NCBI RefSeq assembly: GCF_016545825.1
Contig: NC_052618.1
Span: 6,811,398-6,875,397 of the forward strand
DNA: 64,000 nt
Direction: 5' to 3'
Source: Eucalyptus grandis
Lineage: Eukaryota > Streptophyta > Magnoliopsida > Myrtales > Myrtaceae
In this document: one piece after another, positions 46,151 to 57,483 of the stretch
How positions within the stretch are numbered: position 1 is the first letter of the stretch
Layout: each line of letters begins with the position of its first letter
Position numbers and translations under genes: made by a program
The notes under the pieces: generated by a model
Seen by the model: the letters and a program-made list of their open reading frames with translations, nothing else
Database searches by the model: none
What the model was told of the DNA's origin: nothing

Positions 46151-47780
46151 TGTATAAGTATAGGATTGTGTATCCTAAAGGACATAAAGAAGAACGAAAA
46201 GGCTCTCTTCTTGTGAAGAAAATTATTTCCACTTGAATTCTCTCATGATGATGCAATAAGTGCATTTAATTCATGGAAATAAGATATGTTCCATTGCATG
46301 ATGTACTTTTCAATCAGTGATACAAAGTATTTCTGGTCCTTTTTTGTATGCGGTTTGATGTTACTCAATAATTCGAGTTTAGAATTTTGAAATTAGATTT
46401 CATCAAAAACAAACAACCCATCGTCCAACTTCTTGAAGAACAGAGTGTGGCCTTTAACTTGGTAGTAGATGTCACTTGTCTCCTCATTTGAGGGTCTGAG
46501 ATGAGGCTGGAATATGAAATCTCGAAATATAGTCCTCGTAGTCATACAAAACCCATAGATTAATCTCCATAATAGAAAGTAAGGGAAAGACCTCGATAGC
46601 AATTTTAACTGTGGGGAGGTTCAGGCGAAAAAAAGTCAACTTCTCCAAAAAATTAATGGCAATTATATCTACCTACGTAGATACTAAGAACAGACTATTA
46701 CATAAATTTATATTGAAACATAGGATTCATACGAATTAATAGCTCCCTCAAAAGCTTGTTACTAATTTTTCAAACCAAATGACCTTTTTCAACCAAAAAG
46801 ACAAAAGAACCAAACAAACTTTTTTGAGCAAAAAAAACAAAAGTCCGGAGCACCATTAAACAAAACCACCTCATCCACTACCACCGCCACTAGATCGTTT
46901 TATCCCCACCATTCCTACTCGATAGGGGACCAATATCCCGCCATTCCTACTCAACAAGGGACCAATAGTAGGGTAGCCACCATTTGGGGGGCCGATTGGG
47001 ACTCACATTTCCCCCAAATGAGGAATTGATGTGAGGATATCGTTCATCAACCTAGTTTTGCGGCCATTTCCATATATGTGATCTTCTGCCACTGAAGGAC
47101 GAGAAGCCAAAGTTTTACAAGTAACAAAGTGGAATTCCATGAGTGTTATGTTTAATCAATAACTCATTTTAATACTAATTTGGAATCTAAGTAATCACTA
47201 TAAAAATTTTAGGAGATAAATCTTCCTATGTCTAGAATTGTTCTTTAGTATTCATCTTTTCCTGAGGACTCAATTCTAGAAATCCCATGCGCATTTTATT
47301 ATTTACGGAAAAGGTCAAGAATCTCATTAGAATTGTTATTATATTAAAGGAGAAAAATGCTAATATAAATAGTGAGACAAATAGGTTTCAAGTTAATTAA
47401 AACCCTAAATTTGCTTCTTAGAATTCTATACGTCTAATTGGACAGTGACTGATCCTTTAAAATGATTTCAGCTTCTGAAGTCTTACTCACTTGATACCTA
47501 AAAAACGTTCCCTCCATAGGCAAATAAATAGTTAAAACACATTACATCTTTTTGGAACCTAACAGCTATTTTTTATTGAGTAACTAATATATTGTTGAAA
47601 ATTTTAGGAGACTGTCATTTAGAATGGATGTGTAGCTCAAGCACTATTACATATTAGTGTCAATAGTACTCATCCTGATATAATTCTTGTAAAATATAAT
47701 GTTGAGCTCATATTCTTGAAATTTGTCGTCCTAAATTGGTATATCTTAAGATGTATATTTAGAAATCAACATAAGTTGTC
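46151..47780. other. Intergenic, no gene seen
   Basis: A 69-codon minus frame at 46393-46602 has no recognisable motif. The segment GATAGGGGACCAATA / CAAGGGACCAATA is repeated near 46922 and 46967. Confidence 0.4.
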
Positions 47781-47899
47781 CTCAAGTTTGTCCTTTTCAT
47801 CATATGTGAAAAGGACATGTATATTTGAAAGATAAACCACTTGTACTCATGTGGTTTGGCAATTGAATTGGAAAGAAGAAAGGAGAAAATTATTGATAT

Positions 47900-48341
47900 A
47901 AATAGAGCGCAATTCATCATCTAACTTCAAATCTAGATTTTCCATATTCATAATGATTTTATTAAATTCATCTAGATATTCTAGGATAGGAGTACCTTTT
48001 TGCATCTTTAGCATGTAAAGATGCTACTTCACGAATAATCTTGTCATAAGATATTTCTTCATATAAAAGCTCTCAAGCTTATTCCACAATCCTGAAATTG
48101 TTCCTTCACCCGCAACTTTGCAAAGCACCTTACTGGATAACAAAAATTGGATGGTGCTATGTGCCTTTTCTTCCATCTTCTTTATCTCAATCATAGTCAT
48201 ATCGTTAGGATAATTTCCATCCAAAAGTCTAACCGAACCTTGCTGACGCAGGAACACCTTCATCTTGATCCTCCATAGCCCAAAATTGTTTTGGCCATTG
48301 AAAAGTGCCACTTCAAATTTAATAGATGCCATCTCGAACAA
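47900..48341 (-). pseudogene. Ty1/Copia gag fragment
   Basis: On the minus strand, from MASIKFEVALFNGQNNFGLW the frame runs through RIKMKVFLRQQGSVRLLDG, EEKAHSTIQFLLSSKVLC, ISGLWNKLESFYMKKYLMTR to LFVK, then a stop, and continues in frame with HLYMLKMQKGTPILEYLDEF and NKIIMNMENLDLKLDDEL. This is the N-terminal gag (UBN2/DUF4219-type) domain typical of Copia elements (FxGxNNFxLWxIKM, LWxKLESxYM, LYxLKMxEGTPIxEHL). Protease, integrase and RT are not found downstream, so the internal region is deleted. Confidence 0.85.
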
Positions 48342-48356
48342 AAAGACCTAAATTCC

Positions 48357-48374
48357 TTTGCTCTAATAGCAATT
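48357..48374 (-). other. Copia primer-binding site
   Basis: On the minus strand, directly after the LTR, the sequence AATTGCTATTAGAGCAAAGG corresponds to the plant Copia PBS TTGGTATCAGAGC, complementary to initiator tRNA-Met, with a few changes. Confidence 0.65.
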
Positions 48375-48755
48375 TGTTGCAGAAAAATGTCAATCAAAGA
48401 TGCACCAATCTAAGATCAAGTAGTAAAGAATGAAAGAATCAAAATTACACGAGAAGCAAGATTTACATCAAAAATCCAAAACAGGAAGAACCATGAGGAG
48501 AGAGAGCAATTTTACTATCTTCAACAAACAGCACGAGAGTATAATCCAAAAAGCTCTAAAACCACTTGATGAGCCACAAAATCTAAATATCCAACAAGAA
48601 AATAAGAAAAAATAAAACGGGAAATGATATAGAGGCTAGGGTTAGAGATGTGTATTAAACACATTTCTTTTATAATCTCCCTTTAGAAATCCCTAAAATA
48701 AAGGTACATGATCTAAAATACCCTTATCTCTTAATTTGAAAGACAAAACTCAACA
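48375..48755 (-). mobile_element. Ty1/Copia LTR (381 bp)
   Basis: On the minus strand it begins TGTTGAGTTTTGTC and ends TTTTTCTGCAACA, giving the TGTTG...CAACA termini of Copia LTRs. A TATA-like TTATAAAAG lies on the minus strand near 48672. It is bounded by PBS and gag on its 3' side and by polypurine tract and pol end on its 5' side. Confidence 0.75.
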
Positions 48756-48770
48756 AATTTCAACCTTGAC
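48756..48770 (-). other. Copia polypurine tract
   Basis: CAAGGTTGAAATT immediately precedes the LTR start on the minus strand, a degenerate form of the usual purine-rich tract. Confidence 0.5.
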
Positions 48771-48939
48771 ATCAAATCTACAAAAGAACATTATGCCGAA
48801 GACCACAAGACCTCTCTCCCTCAACACCAAAAGTAACCATATACAATACCACCCCTAAAATGGTGGAATCAATGATGCACATCCTTAAGCCTACTAAGCA
48901 TACTCAGTGTAAGAAACAATGAATGAAATATCACCAACT

Positions 48940-49075
48940 CCACCTAAGCAAGTCAAATGGCAAAAATGACAATCAAGTCCAAGCAATGCTTGAACTTGAT
49001 CAAAGGAATTGGTTTGGTCAACATATTTGTCGGATTATCTGCCATAGATACTCAAATATCTCCTCTAACCCTAAC
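48940..49075 (-). pseudogene. Ty1/Copia pol 3' end (RNase H terminus)
   Basis: On the minus strand a short frame reads SMADNPTNMLTKPIPLIKFK then HCLDLI, matching the conserved C-terminus of Copia pol (ENxADMLTKPLPxxKFxHCxxLI). Upstream FVRIIV recalls the HFIRExV segment. Stops surround it. It lies upstream of the LTR in the same orientation. Confidence 0.7.
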
Positions 49076-49139
49076 ACACACAATTATCCTCACAAATGAG
49101 CATTTACTAGACGTTAAGGGTGATGAGTTGTTTTATTGA

Positions 49140-49960
49140 GTCAGTGATACATAAGGTAATAAAAGAGAAGCATTTGCGCTTAGATCATCAATTTTCCGCA
49201 TCAGGAACAATGGACTCCAAAATAACATTAATCTTTTTACTCAATTATATGTGTTCTTACTCTAATTATGGAGATCGTGGGATTGCGCTTTAGCACCTAA
49301 CAATTTTATCTAGAATGGGTGGGTGGGTTGGTTAGGGTTTTGGGCAAGTGGCTTTTCATCATGGGTGGATTTGGAATGGTGGGAGAGGGTAAAATTGGGA
49401 GAATGGCCAATTCATAAATAGGACCATAGGTTAGATGCAACTTGGGGCATTAATTGTAGGTTTCTAAAACTCAATGTGCAAATTGGTATATAGTTAAAAT
49501 GCGAGGATGCTGTGTAAAATTTTCCCAAAGAGAAAAATCAACTTGAGATAATAAGAATTAAACATCTCAACGCTTACATTTGACATCACATATCAAATTG
49601 ATCACGAAAGAGTATGTACTTGTATTATAGGAACATGACCCTCTCTAACTTATTCCGATGTCCTCCTTCTTCAAGGCACTTTTGCCCCCATTAAGTCATA
49701 AATTGAACTTTCATAATTAAGTTGCCTTTTTGTGTTGATGACTCAAAATTCTTAACATGCCATAGATAAGATATCGACTGCATTTGGTTGTGGTTATTAT
49801 TTGTGTATACATTTTTAAAGATGACATTTATCAAGCAATCTAGATACATAAATAATTTCTTGGCAAAAAAAAAAAAAATCAGATACCTCAATTTCATATA
49901 TTCATTTAAATATGCATTTCATTTAGGAAAGAAAGTTGCATAAATTTCAAGAAGGGCATA
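49140..49960. other. Intergenic, no gene seen
   Basis: A G-rich stretch at 49315-49385 (GGGTGGGTGGGTTGGTTAGG) might form a quadruplex; otherwise nothing is recognised. Confidence 0.4.
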
Positions 49961-49962
49961 AT

Positions 49963-51300
49963 GGAATAGGGAGCTGACACAATGAATCCTTATCAATAGA
50001 CCTCGCTAGGGAGAAAAAAAAAGATTAATGCTTTTGCCTCATGGACAAAACGACGCTGGAAATCTGAACATAGAATGAAAGAAAACTCGGTGTCAAACAT
50101 GGCTCAACAATTAGTGAACCTAAGTCTAAACATCGATTAGATGAACCCGGCTTTATCACTTCTTCCAACAAATTGTCGAACATGTGACGTACAGTTTAGA
50201 ATGTAGGCTCCCGATTGGGATTTAGTGCAACTTTCAGCCTAAACATGCCATATTGATATCTTACTTGACATGATTTATCATGAAAAAAAATTCTCAGTTT
50301 GCTTTGTTTTACTCACAAATCTACCAATTAATCTCGGAATTCAAATTATCAACAAAAACAAGGCAAAACAGGGTATGCAGGAGAGAAAATTACCTGGCCA
50401 GGAAAGTAGAGCTTCAATTGGCGACGGTGGGGATGGCAATGTCAGAAATGGTTAACAATCAGAATATAAAGCTTTGTGTGATTGGTTCGCAACTGTTTAT
50501 AACCTAGACTGAATCTTCTTCTTTTTTTCAATAACCCCCAAAAATCGAGAGACATATATCAGAGATTGATCGACTGAGAGATAGATTCAAAGAAGATACA
50601 CACTCGACTGAGAAGAAGAGACATATACGTAGCCGGAGAAATTTCTTGTTTCGGTGACCTCAAGCTTTTGGCCGGTCAGTCTCTGATATATGTCTCTCGA
50701 TTTTTGGGGGCTATAGAAAAGAAAATATATAATCGGTCTGGGATATAAATAGTCGCGAACCAATCACACAAAGCCAGAACTATATTTTGATTGTCAACCA
50801 TTTCTGACATCGCCATCCCCACCGTCGCCAATCGAAGCTCTACTTTCCTGGCTAGGTAATTTTCTCTTCTGCATACCCTGTTTTGCCCTGTTTTTGTTGA
50901 TAATCTGAATTCCGAGCTTAATCGATAGATCTGTAAGTAAAACAAAGCAAAACGAGATTTTTTTTCATGATAAATCATGTCAAGTAAGATATCAATATGC
51001 CATGTTTAGGCTGAAAGTTGCACTAAATCCCAATCGGGAGCCTACATTCTAAACCGTACGTCACATGTTCGACAATTTGCTGGAAAGAAGTGATAAAGCC
51101 GGGTTCATCTAATCAATGTTTAGAGTTAGGTTCATTGATTGTTGAGCAACGTCTGACACCGAGTTTTCTTTCATTCTATTTTCAGATTTCCAGCGCCATT
51201 TTGTCCATGAGGCAGAAGCATTAATCTTTTTTTTTCTCTCTCCTCCCTAGCAAGGTCTACATATAAGGATTCATTGTGTCAGCTCCCTATTCCCCTCTTT
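49963..51300. repeat. Long inverted repeat at the start of block A copy 2
   Basis: The left arm at about 49963-50575 is the reverse complement of the right arm at about 50685-51300, with a spacer of about 110 bp. Paired landmarks: GATTTATCATGAAAAAAAAT (50271) with TTTTTTTTCATGATAAATC (near 50958), and CACATGTTCGACAATTTG on the right with its complement near 50176. The right arm is the beginning of block A; copy 1 of block A at 0.5 kb has no left arm. Reading frames within the arms (50270-50507 and 50676-50978) mirror one another and are not recognised genes. Confidence 0.9.
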
Positions 51301-53353
51301 TGGTTTTTGGTTATGTATGTGTGTAGTTTACATTTGCGCTGGCTGTTGATTCAGAAATGTCGTGTGATGACAAGTGGCGGTCGGCAATGATTCTCGATGC
51401 CATCAATGATCGGAATAATTGCCCGGTGGTCCATAGTGATTGGTGGCCAGAGAAATGTTGACGGCTGGAAATGGTGGCTGGCAGTAGTGGAGAGGGAAGA
51501 AAACCAGCAAACTGAGACTCTCAAGGACTGTGATATTTTGATTTCAGATTGCAAGTTGTGATTAAAGACCATCTCATCAAGCCATTTAGACTTCTAATAT
51601 AGACTCAGCAAATACTAGCATAAATGCACATCTTGTTTGCCTTTTCTCACATGATAAGCTTAATCCCATGTTGTATCATATATTGACAGTACAAATGTAG
51701 TAATGGGCAGAGCATTCCTTGTGAATTTATAAAGACATACTGTCAAGAAACCAACAAATTGCGACTCTCAAGGACTCGGACACATTGTGGCCAGTGACCA
51801 CTAGGACCATCCAAACTATGATGTAGCGAACTTCTATATTGGTTGGTTCAAGTTTGTCGACAAAACTTGTCTTGAGTGAAGGGGATGTCTGCATGTTTGA
51901 GCTCACCGATAGGGATGATGTTTAGGTTGAACTAGGATGAAACATTGGAAGTCACTTTAGGCCATATACTAGTTGAAAGCAATTTGTGCCACTATTCTGT
52001 TATGACAAAACCGGATAAAAGTGCATTTATATTTGTAATCGTGCTCTTTTCTGAGCTAGTTATGATCTTAGCATTTCTAGGCCTGGCCACTCCCATACAA
52101 TGGATGTTTGTGAAAGAGTCTTGCACACATTTTCTATTTTAGGCATCTCTTGAGCTTGTCACGCTTTTATCATTGCCTTTTTTTGGAAAGGATCGCTGGT
52201 TCAGCACTCAACCCGGTTCCAGGTTACTAAACCTGGTTTTGTATTACAAAAGAATGTCAAAAGTGACGTGCTCTAATTCTAGAAGGGATGGGGAAATTTA
52301 TGCAGTATACCATCACTCATGGTCACCTGATAGTTTTCAAATGTGAGAGAGACTCACTCTATACTCATGTAAATATATTTGATAAAAGTGCTTATATAGA
52401 TACATTATCCCTCAAGCAGTGATGAAATTTAAAATCCAGAGAGTAAATTCCATCTTCATCTTGCCCTATAGTCCATTGTTTTCCCAAATTGATTTGGTTA
52501 TTCAATAGGATCACGTGAGATGTTATTTTCCTTTAAGTGTTAATGGCTAAATGTGTAAATTTATGTTTTTAAAATTTCATTTTTTTTAATTCATGGATTC
52601 ATAAGATTACCAATTCTAAAATAAAAGATTGTATTTTTCTTTTATACTAATTAGGTGTAAAGAGAATCACTATTATCCATAGACTAAGAGGATGTGGTGG
52701 AGAGGATCAGTGTGAGCAACTCTTGAAGTGTTCCCATTAGAGTTCAAAAATAGTGTGTAATATCGTAGAGTCTATGAGCACTGTGCTGTGACATTTTGAC
52801 TACAAATTGCAAGTTGGGGTTGAACGCTTCTTTTACCCAGTGAAGACTGTTGAATTAAACTCCTGAAACTAGTAGATATAAGCATATATTTACATTTTGT
52901 TTGCCTTTTCTCTTTATTGTTTGTTTGTATTCATTCTTTTCCTCGTCATATATTGGTTAGCAAATATCTACATGGGTGAGAGTGTTCCTTGTGAATTCAT
53001 AAAGAGATACAATTAGAAAAACTAGCAAATTGTGACTTAGGTATCTAAACAATTCATGGCCGGTGCAGCTCTTGACATTTGTTATCCAGCAAACATCTTT
53101 GGTGGTTGGCCCACGTTTACGAGAGAAACTTGTCTGGACGAAGGTGTTGCCGCGTGTTTGAGCTCATTGACAGTGACAATTTTATGGTCAAAGTCTCCAT
53201 CTAGATACTGTTAGTAAGAAACTCACTTAGGTCGACTGATATGAGCATCGAACGCGTCATTTGAGGCCATATATTACTAAAGCAATTCATGCCTCCTTTA
53301 ATCAATGCAGATGAATCAATTGAAGGTGCACTTACTTTTGGATTTGCTTCTCC
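50559..53353 (+). repeat. Segmental duplication block A, copy 2
   Basis: Direct counterpart of 525-3330. After TTTGCTTCTCC at 53353 the two copies diverge completely. Confidence 0.9.
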
Positions 53354-54112
53354 ATTATCGAAACACGATCAATATTTGCAGACATGGAAAAAAGCGTCCC
53401 ATCCCAGTAGAAAATTTACCCGACCTGATTCAAAATCGAATGCCCTAACAATTCCTTTTAACGAAATCCAAATAAAGTTCCACAAATCATTGGAAAAAAG
53501 TGACTAGATTTCAATAAATTCATTAGTTTAATTTTCTCAGACATTTATTTTTCTAAAATATTTACTAAAAGTAAAACCCTGATTCTTCAATTTACTCCAA
53601 TTTGAATTGGTCTTTGACTGCATTGTCCTTTTGATCCAATTCGATAAAGGGGTTCCAACCAAACCGTACATGCAAAACATATAGCTAACCAAGCTGATCG
53701 AGGGGTTGTGGCCAATGGCACGGTGACTTGATCCCACGGGCTTTGATGATTATTTTCACAAAGCCCGATCTGGAGGTGGCGGACAGGGGTGGGCTAGTGG
53801 TGGGATCTCAATGGAGAGAGTCGTAAGGAAAAAAAAAAATATGTAAGGCGGTGGGGAACTAATAAGATACGTTGAAGTCCAAAATAAATTAGACACGTAT
53901 CAATATTTGATGAGAGAGATAGCAAATGGGTACATCAATTGGTATAGTAGATTTGTGCGCATCTAATTCAGCTTTCAAAAAATTTAAGATAGACTTCAAT
54001 GCATTGGCTTGCACATGATATAGTATAGGATATTACAAGCCATATCTTGTCTTCGTAAGAATCACAAATGACATCAATCCTATATCATAAACGAATACAA
54101 GTACACATATAT
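53354..54112. other. Spacer between blocks A and B
   Basis: The frame at 53289-53507 crosses the block A edge and continues SKHDQYLQTWKKASHPSRKF to a stop at 53505; the latter part is coding-like but I do not recognise it. The remainder shows nothing. Confidence 0.35.
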
Positions 54113-57100
54113 ATAGGTCAAGAGTGATTTAGCAAAGTAACATAATTTCATGAGCAGCATTGACGTACTAGTGACAACCTCTAACGGCTGTTGCCATAAT
54201 CTCTGCCTCCACCGGCCGCACTAGCAAATATGATACCTGCCGTTGTTGCGTCAGAAGATCTCACGTCGGACACTTGGTTCCCTTCTTCTTTCTATGTCCA
54301 ATGCAAGAGCATCCCATTATTTTTTTAGTTCACAACTTGCAAGTTGCCACCATCGCCCAAATACCACTCCAGAATTATATGTTTTCTTACATCGCTTTTT
54401 TTTCCTTCGTAATTAAGGATTCTTACTTAGTGGGAGTATGAGACGAGTAAACCAAGTAAAATTTTTCAATTTCAAATTTTTCAAGAAAGCCGGTTAATTT
54501 CTTGAAATCAAGTGTGGTGGAGCAGCCACGTTTGTTTTTAAAAGCTAATGGTTTGTTAGCTCATCCATTTCCTTATAAAAAGGACAAATACATAAGTATA
54601 TTATTTGAAAATATCAGCATGAGTATCAAAAGAAATATTGACGAAATATGGCATGTGGCGAGGCGATCTGAACTTTTGATAAATGGATTGCATCGAGATC
54701 GCTTGGTGGTACTTTACTTGCATAAAAAGTGTGTTGAGCGGGATTTGGATGGAGGTGATTTTCGAAATTTGAGTGCGGTGGAAAGTAATCACTTTAAAAG
54801 GAAAATCTAAATTGACTAGAAATGTGTGGAACTAAATTACATGATAACGGAAGTACAGAGAAATGTAAATGGGCAAGGAATTGAAATGTAAGGAAAATAT
54901 AAAATAGAAAGCTCTTACAAAGTGTGTTCCCACGTGTGTTTTCTCTACTTCAAGTCTTGGGGTTTTTTAGTGCTATTCTCACTTGATTCTCTAAAAAAAA
55001 AAAGAAAAAAAATCTCTAATTTTAGGTATAATTTCAATTCTATCTTGAATTGAATTTTTTTAATCTAAAAAAGATTTCCAAAATTTTACTATAGTCTCAA
55101 ATATGCCCACGAATTTAAAAAAATCTCCACTAGTTTCTATAAAATTATTAATAGCGTGACCAGTTAGAGGTTTATTATCTGGTGTCTTGATCAATACCCC
55201 CACCCCATATTCCTATAGAACAAAAGTAGCCTCTTAATATCGGTAATCTTGAAGAAACTAGTGAAGGCATGAGCATATTTGAGACTAGTATAAAAGTTGG
55301 GGATTTTTTTAATAAGAAAAGTCGTAATTGGAATTAAATCTAAAGTTGAGGGAGAAAGGACTGCACTAGCATGACTATATGAGTAATTGTGCAATTTGGG
55401 CCATCCATTTTGTTTTTGTATAATGGGCAATTGGATGTAAATATGTTGTGGAAAACCATCAGGAGCTCACAACTAGATGTAAATTTCTCTTCACTTTCTC
55501 TCTAGATTAATTGTTGCTGAGAATCATCTCCATCATTAGGAGTTGTGGCTCTGTTTCCGAATATAGCTACCGGAGATTCGAAGTTGTATATGTCATTGTT
55601 TTTCTTGCTGATTTGAGTCTATGTCATCGTTTTAGATAATTTTAATTGCCTTTCCAACCACCACCATTCTCCACTTTCCAAAGTTGTGCCTTCAAAGCTC
55701 TCTTCTGCCCTATTTCACGACCAAGAGATTCGCATAAACATTTTCATGTTCGATCCTTCATTAATGCTTCCTATCCTCGTTGGTGACACTTTTGGATATC
55801 CACTGCTGACCGGAGTAAGAAGTCTTGCTTTGTAAAGTTAAGAACTACATGGCTTGTTCTCAATCTCTTTTTGAGTGAAAAGCAAAGTCGACGTTGTGAG
55901 TATTATTGATTTGGAAATCTACTATCATTAAGACTGAGCTGATAATTTAAGTTCACTTTAATATCGTTGTGATAGTTTGAAATGAATTGTTGCTTCAAAA
56001 CTTTCTTGTAGACCCAATGATTGAACCCCACACAACGTGTTTAATGAAATGCAAAAATGAGGTTTTTATCAACTTGTCTCCAATTTTTTATTACCTTGAG
56101 TGTGTTTCCGCATCTATTATCTCTATTGTTCCTATTTGCTCTGCGTCTTTATATTTTTTGTGTGATCATCCCTGATAATGGCATTGAGTGCCTAAATTTG
56201 CCTTGTCAGTTCTTTGCATCCTACCTATGTTCTGTAATACTGAGGCATCAGGGAGATGGTTGTCTTGTGGAAGTTGAAGACGGACGGTGGTTGAGTAAGA
56301 GACACTTAATCTCGGGGAAGTCGATGGTTAGTTGAATGTCAATTTTTCTGGCTTTTGCTTAGAATTTATGAATGAAATTGATATGTTAGATTCTGGGAAC
56401 GATGAAAAGTTGAAGAAGACAAACATAAGGTGTCCAGAGGAAAGAAACGAAAATAAGAAAGAGATGTAAAACGAATAATAAAAGAGAGGGAAAGTGATAA
56501 AAATATGTGTTTAGTAAAGATAATAGAAAATGGGCTTAGTGTAGGCTTGAGCCCATTTATATTTGTTTCTTGTGCTTGTGAAGTTCACATCTTATTCTAC
56601 ACGTGGAGGCCCAAAACCCTTACCTGCGTCCTTGTGAGTTCCATGTTTGACCACACCCGCGGACTGGGCCCAAGGGCCCAATCCGTGTCCCCTTTTATCA
56701 GATAAAATAAAATAATAAAATAGCACAAACAGAAATAAGGAGAAATTATAATTTGATCATGTCGACAGCGTTTGGGCATAGTAGGAGCAATAATAACAAA
56801 TAACAAAATAAAACAAAAGGTCAAAAATCAAAAGAAAAAAAAAAGATAGTTGGAAAAATAGGTCTTGATTAGATTGTTCGATATTAGTATTAGATTTAGT
56901 TTATATTCATTTAATTCATACACATATGGTTTAGGAAAGTTCATGTTTTTTTTTTCTCTAAGTTTTAGTTTAGGTTAATGAAAATCCGTAAAAACGGAGA
57001 GTGGGTTTAGAGATAATGATAAAGTTGAACCGACAGTTCCACTTGGGTTCTCTAAACCTTACCTCTCGCGGTGTGTGACATTAGAGTGTACATATGAAAT

Positions 57101-57483
57101 TCAATTAATCCTAAAAGATTTTTATGTGAAGGAGCTATTACTAGCCTATTAGGGCTGACTAGGAGCCAAGTGAGATACGAGTAAATATCCCACTTACTAT
57201 GCAATTAAAGATCTAAGGATGGGACTTGATTATGCTAATTGCCTAACTAGTGTCAGTTCAATACCCTAACTTGATTGATTTATTTACCTAAGATATTTAG
57301 GCAATCTTTAACAATGTTATTTTTCCTATGCCTCAAATGATGTCCATTCATGAGTGCATAACCAAAGAAAAATAAATAATCACAATCAATACCATAAAGG
57401 AAAAGTGCAAGAATGGCTAAAAAAATGTCAAGTGTAAGAAAGTAAATTCAGTAAGTGTCAAACGAATTATAAGCTAAATTCAA
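54113..57483 (+). repeat. Segmental duplication block B, copy 2, with the first bases of block C
   Basis: It aligns to 30530-33852 in direct orientation. Its last ~90 bp (57395-57483) also match the start of block C (13112 and 33755: AAGAATGGCTAAA, AAGTGTAAGAAAG, AAGCTAAATTCAA). The match ends where LINE-containing sequence begins. Confidence 0.9.
54502..54810 (+). pseudogene. Unrecognised coding-like segment in block B
   Basis: A 102-codon open frame includes PRLFLKANGLLAHPFPYKKD, NIDEIWHVARRSELLINGLH and LVVLYLHKKCVERDLDGGDF. The counterpart in block B copy 1 (about 30930-31190) keeps the same peptides with stops and a shift, so the sequence was probably once coding. The second copy also has a later stretch, GDGCLVEVEDGRWLSKRHL (56249-56310), matching EDGCLVKVEDGWWLDKRHL in copy 1. 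I cannot name the family. Confidence 0.35.

Noticed and set aside
50270..50978. Two similar frames (QFALFYSQIYQL / RFALFYLQIYRL) suggesting a duplicated gene
   Set aside because: They are the two arms of the inverted repeat read outward; the same DNA in block A copy 1 is not open and no family is recognised.
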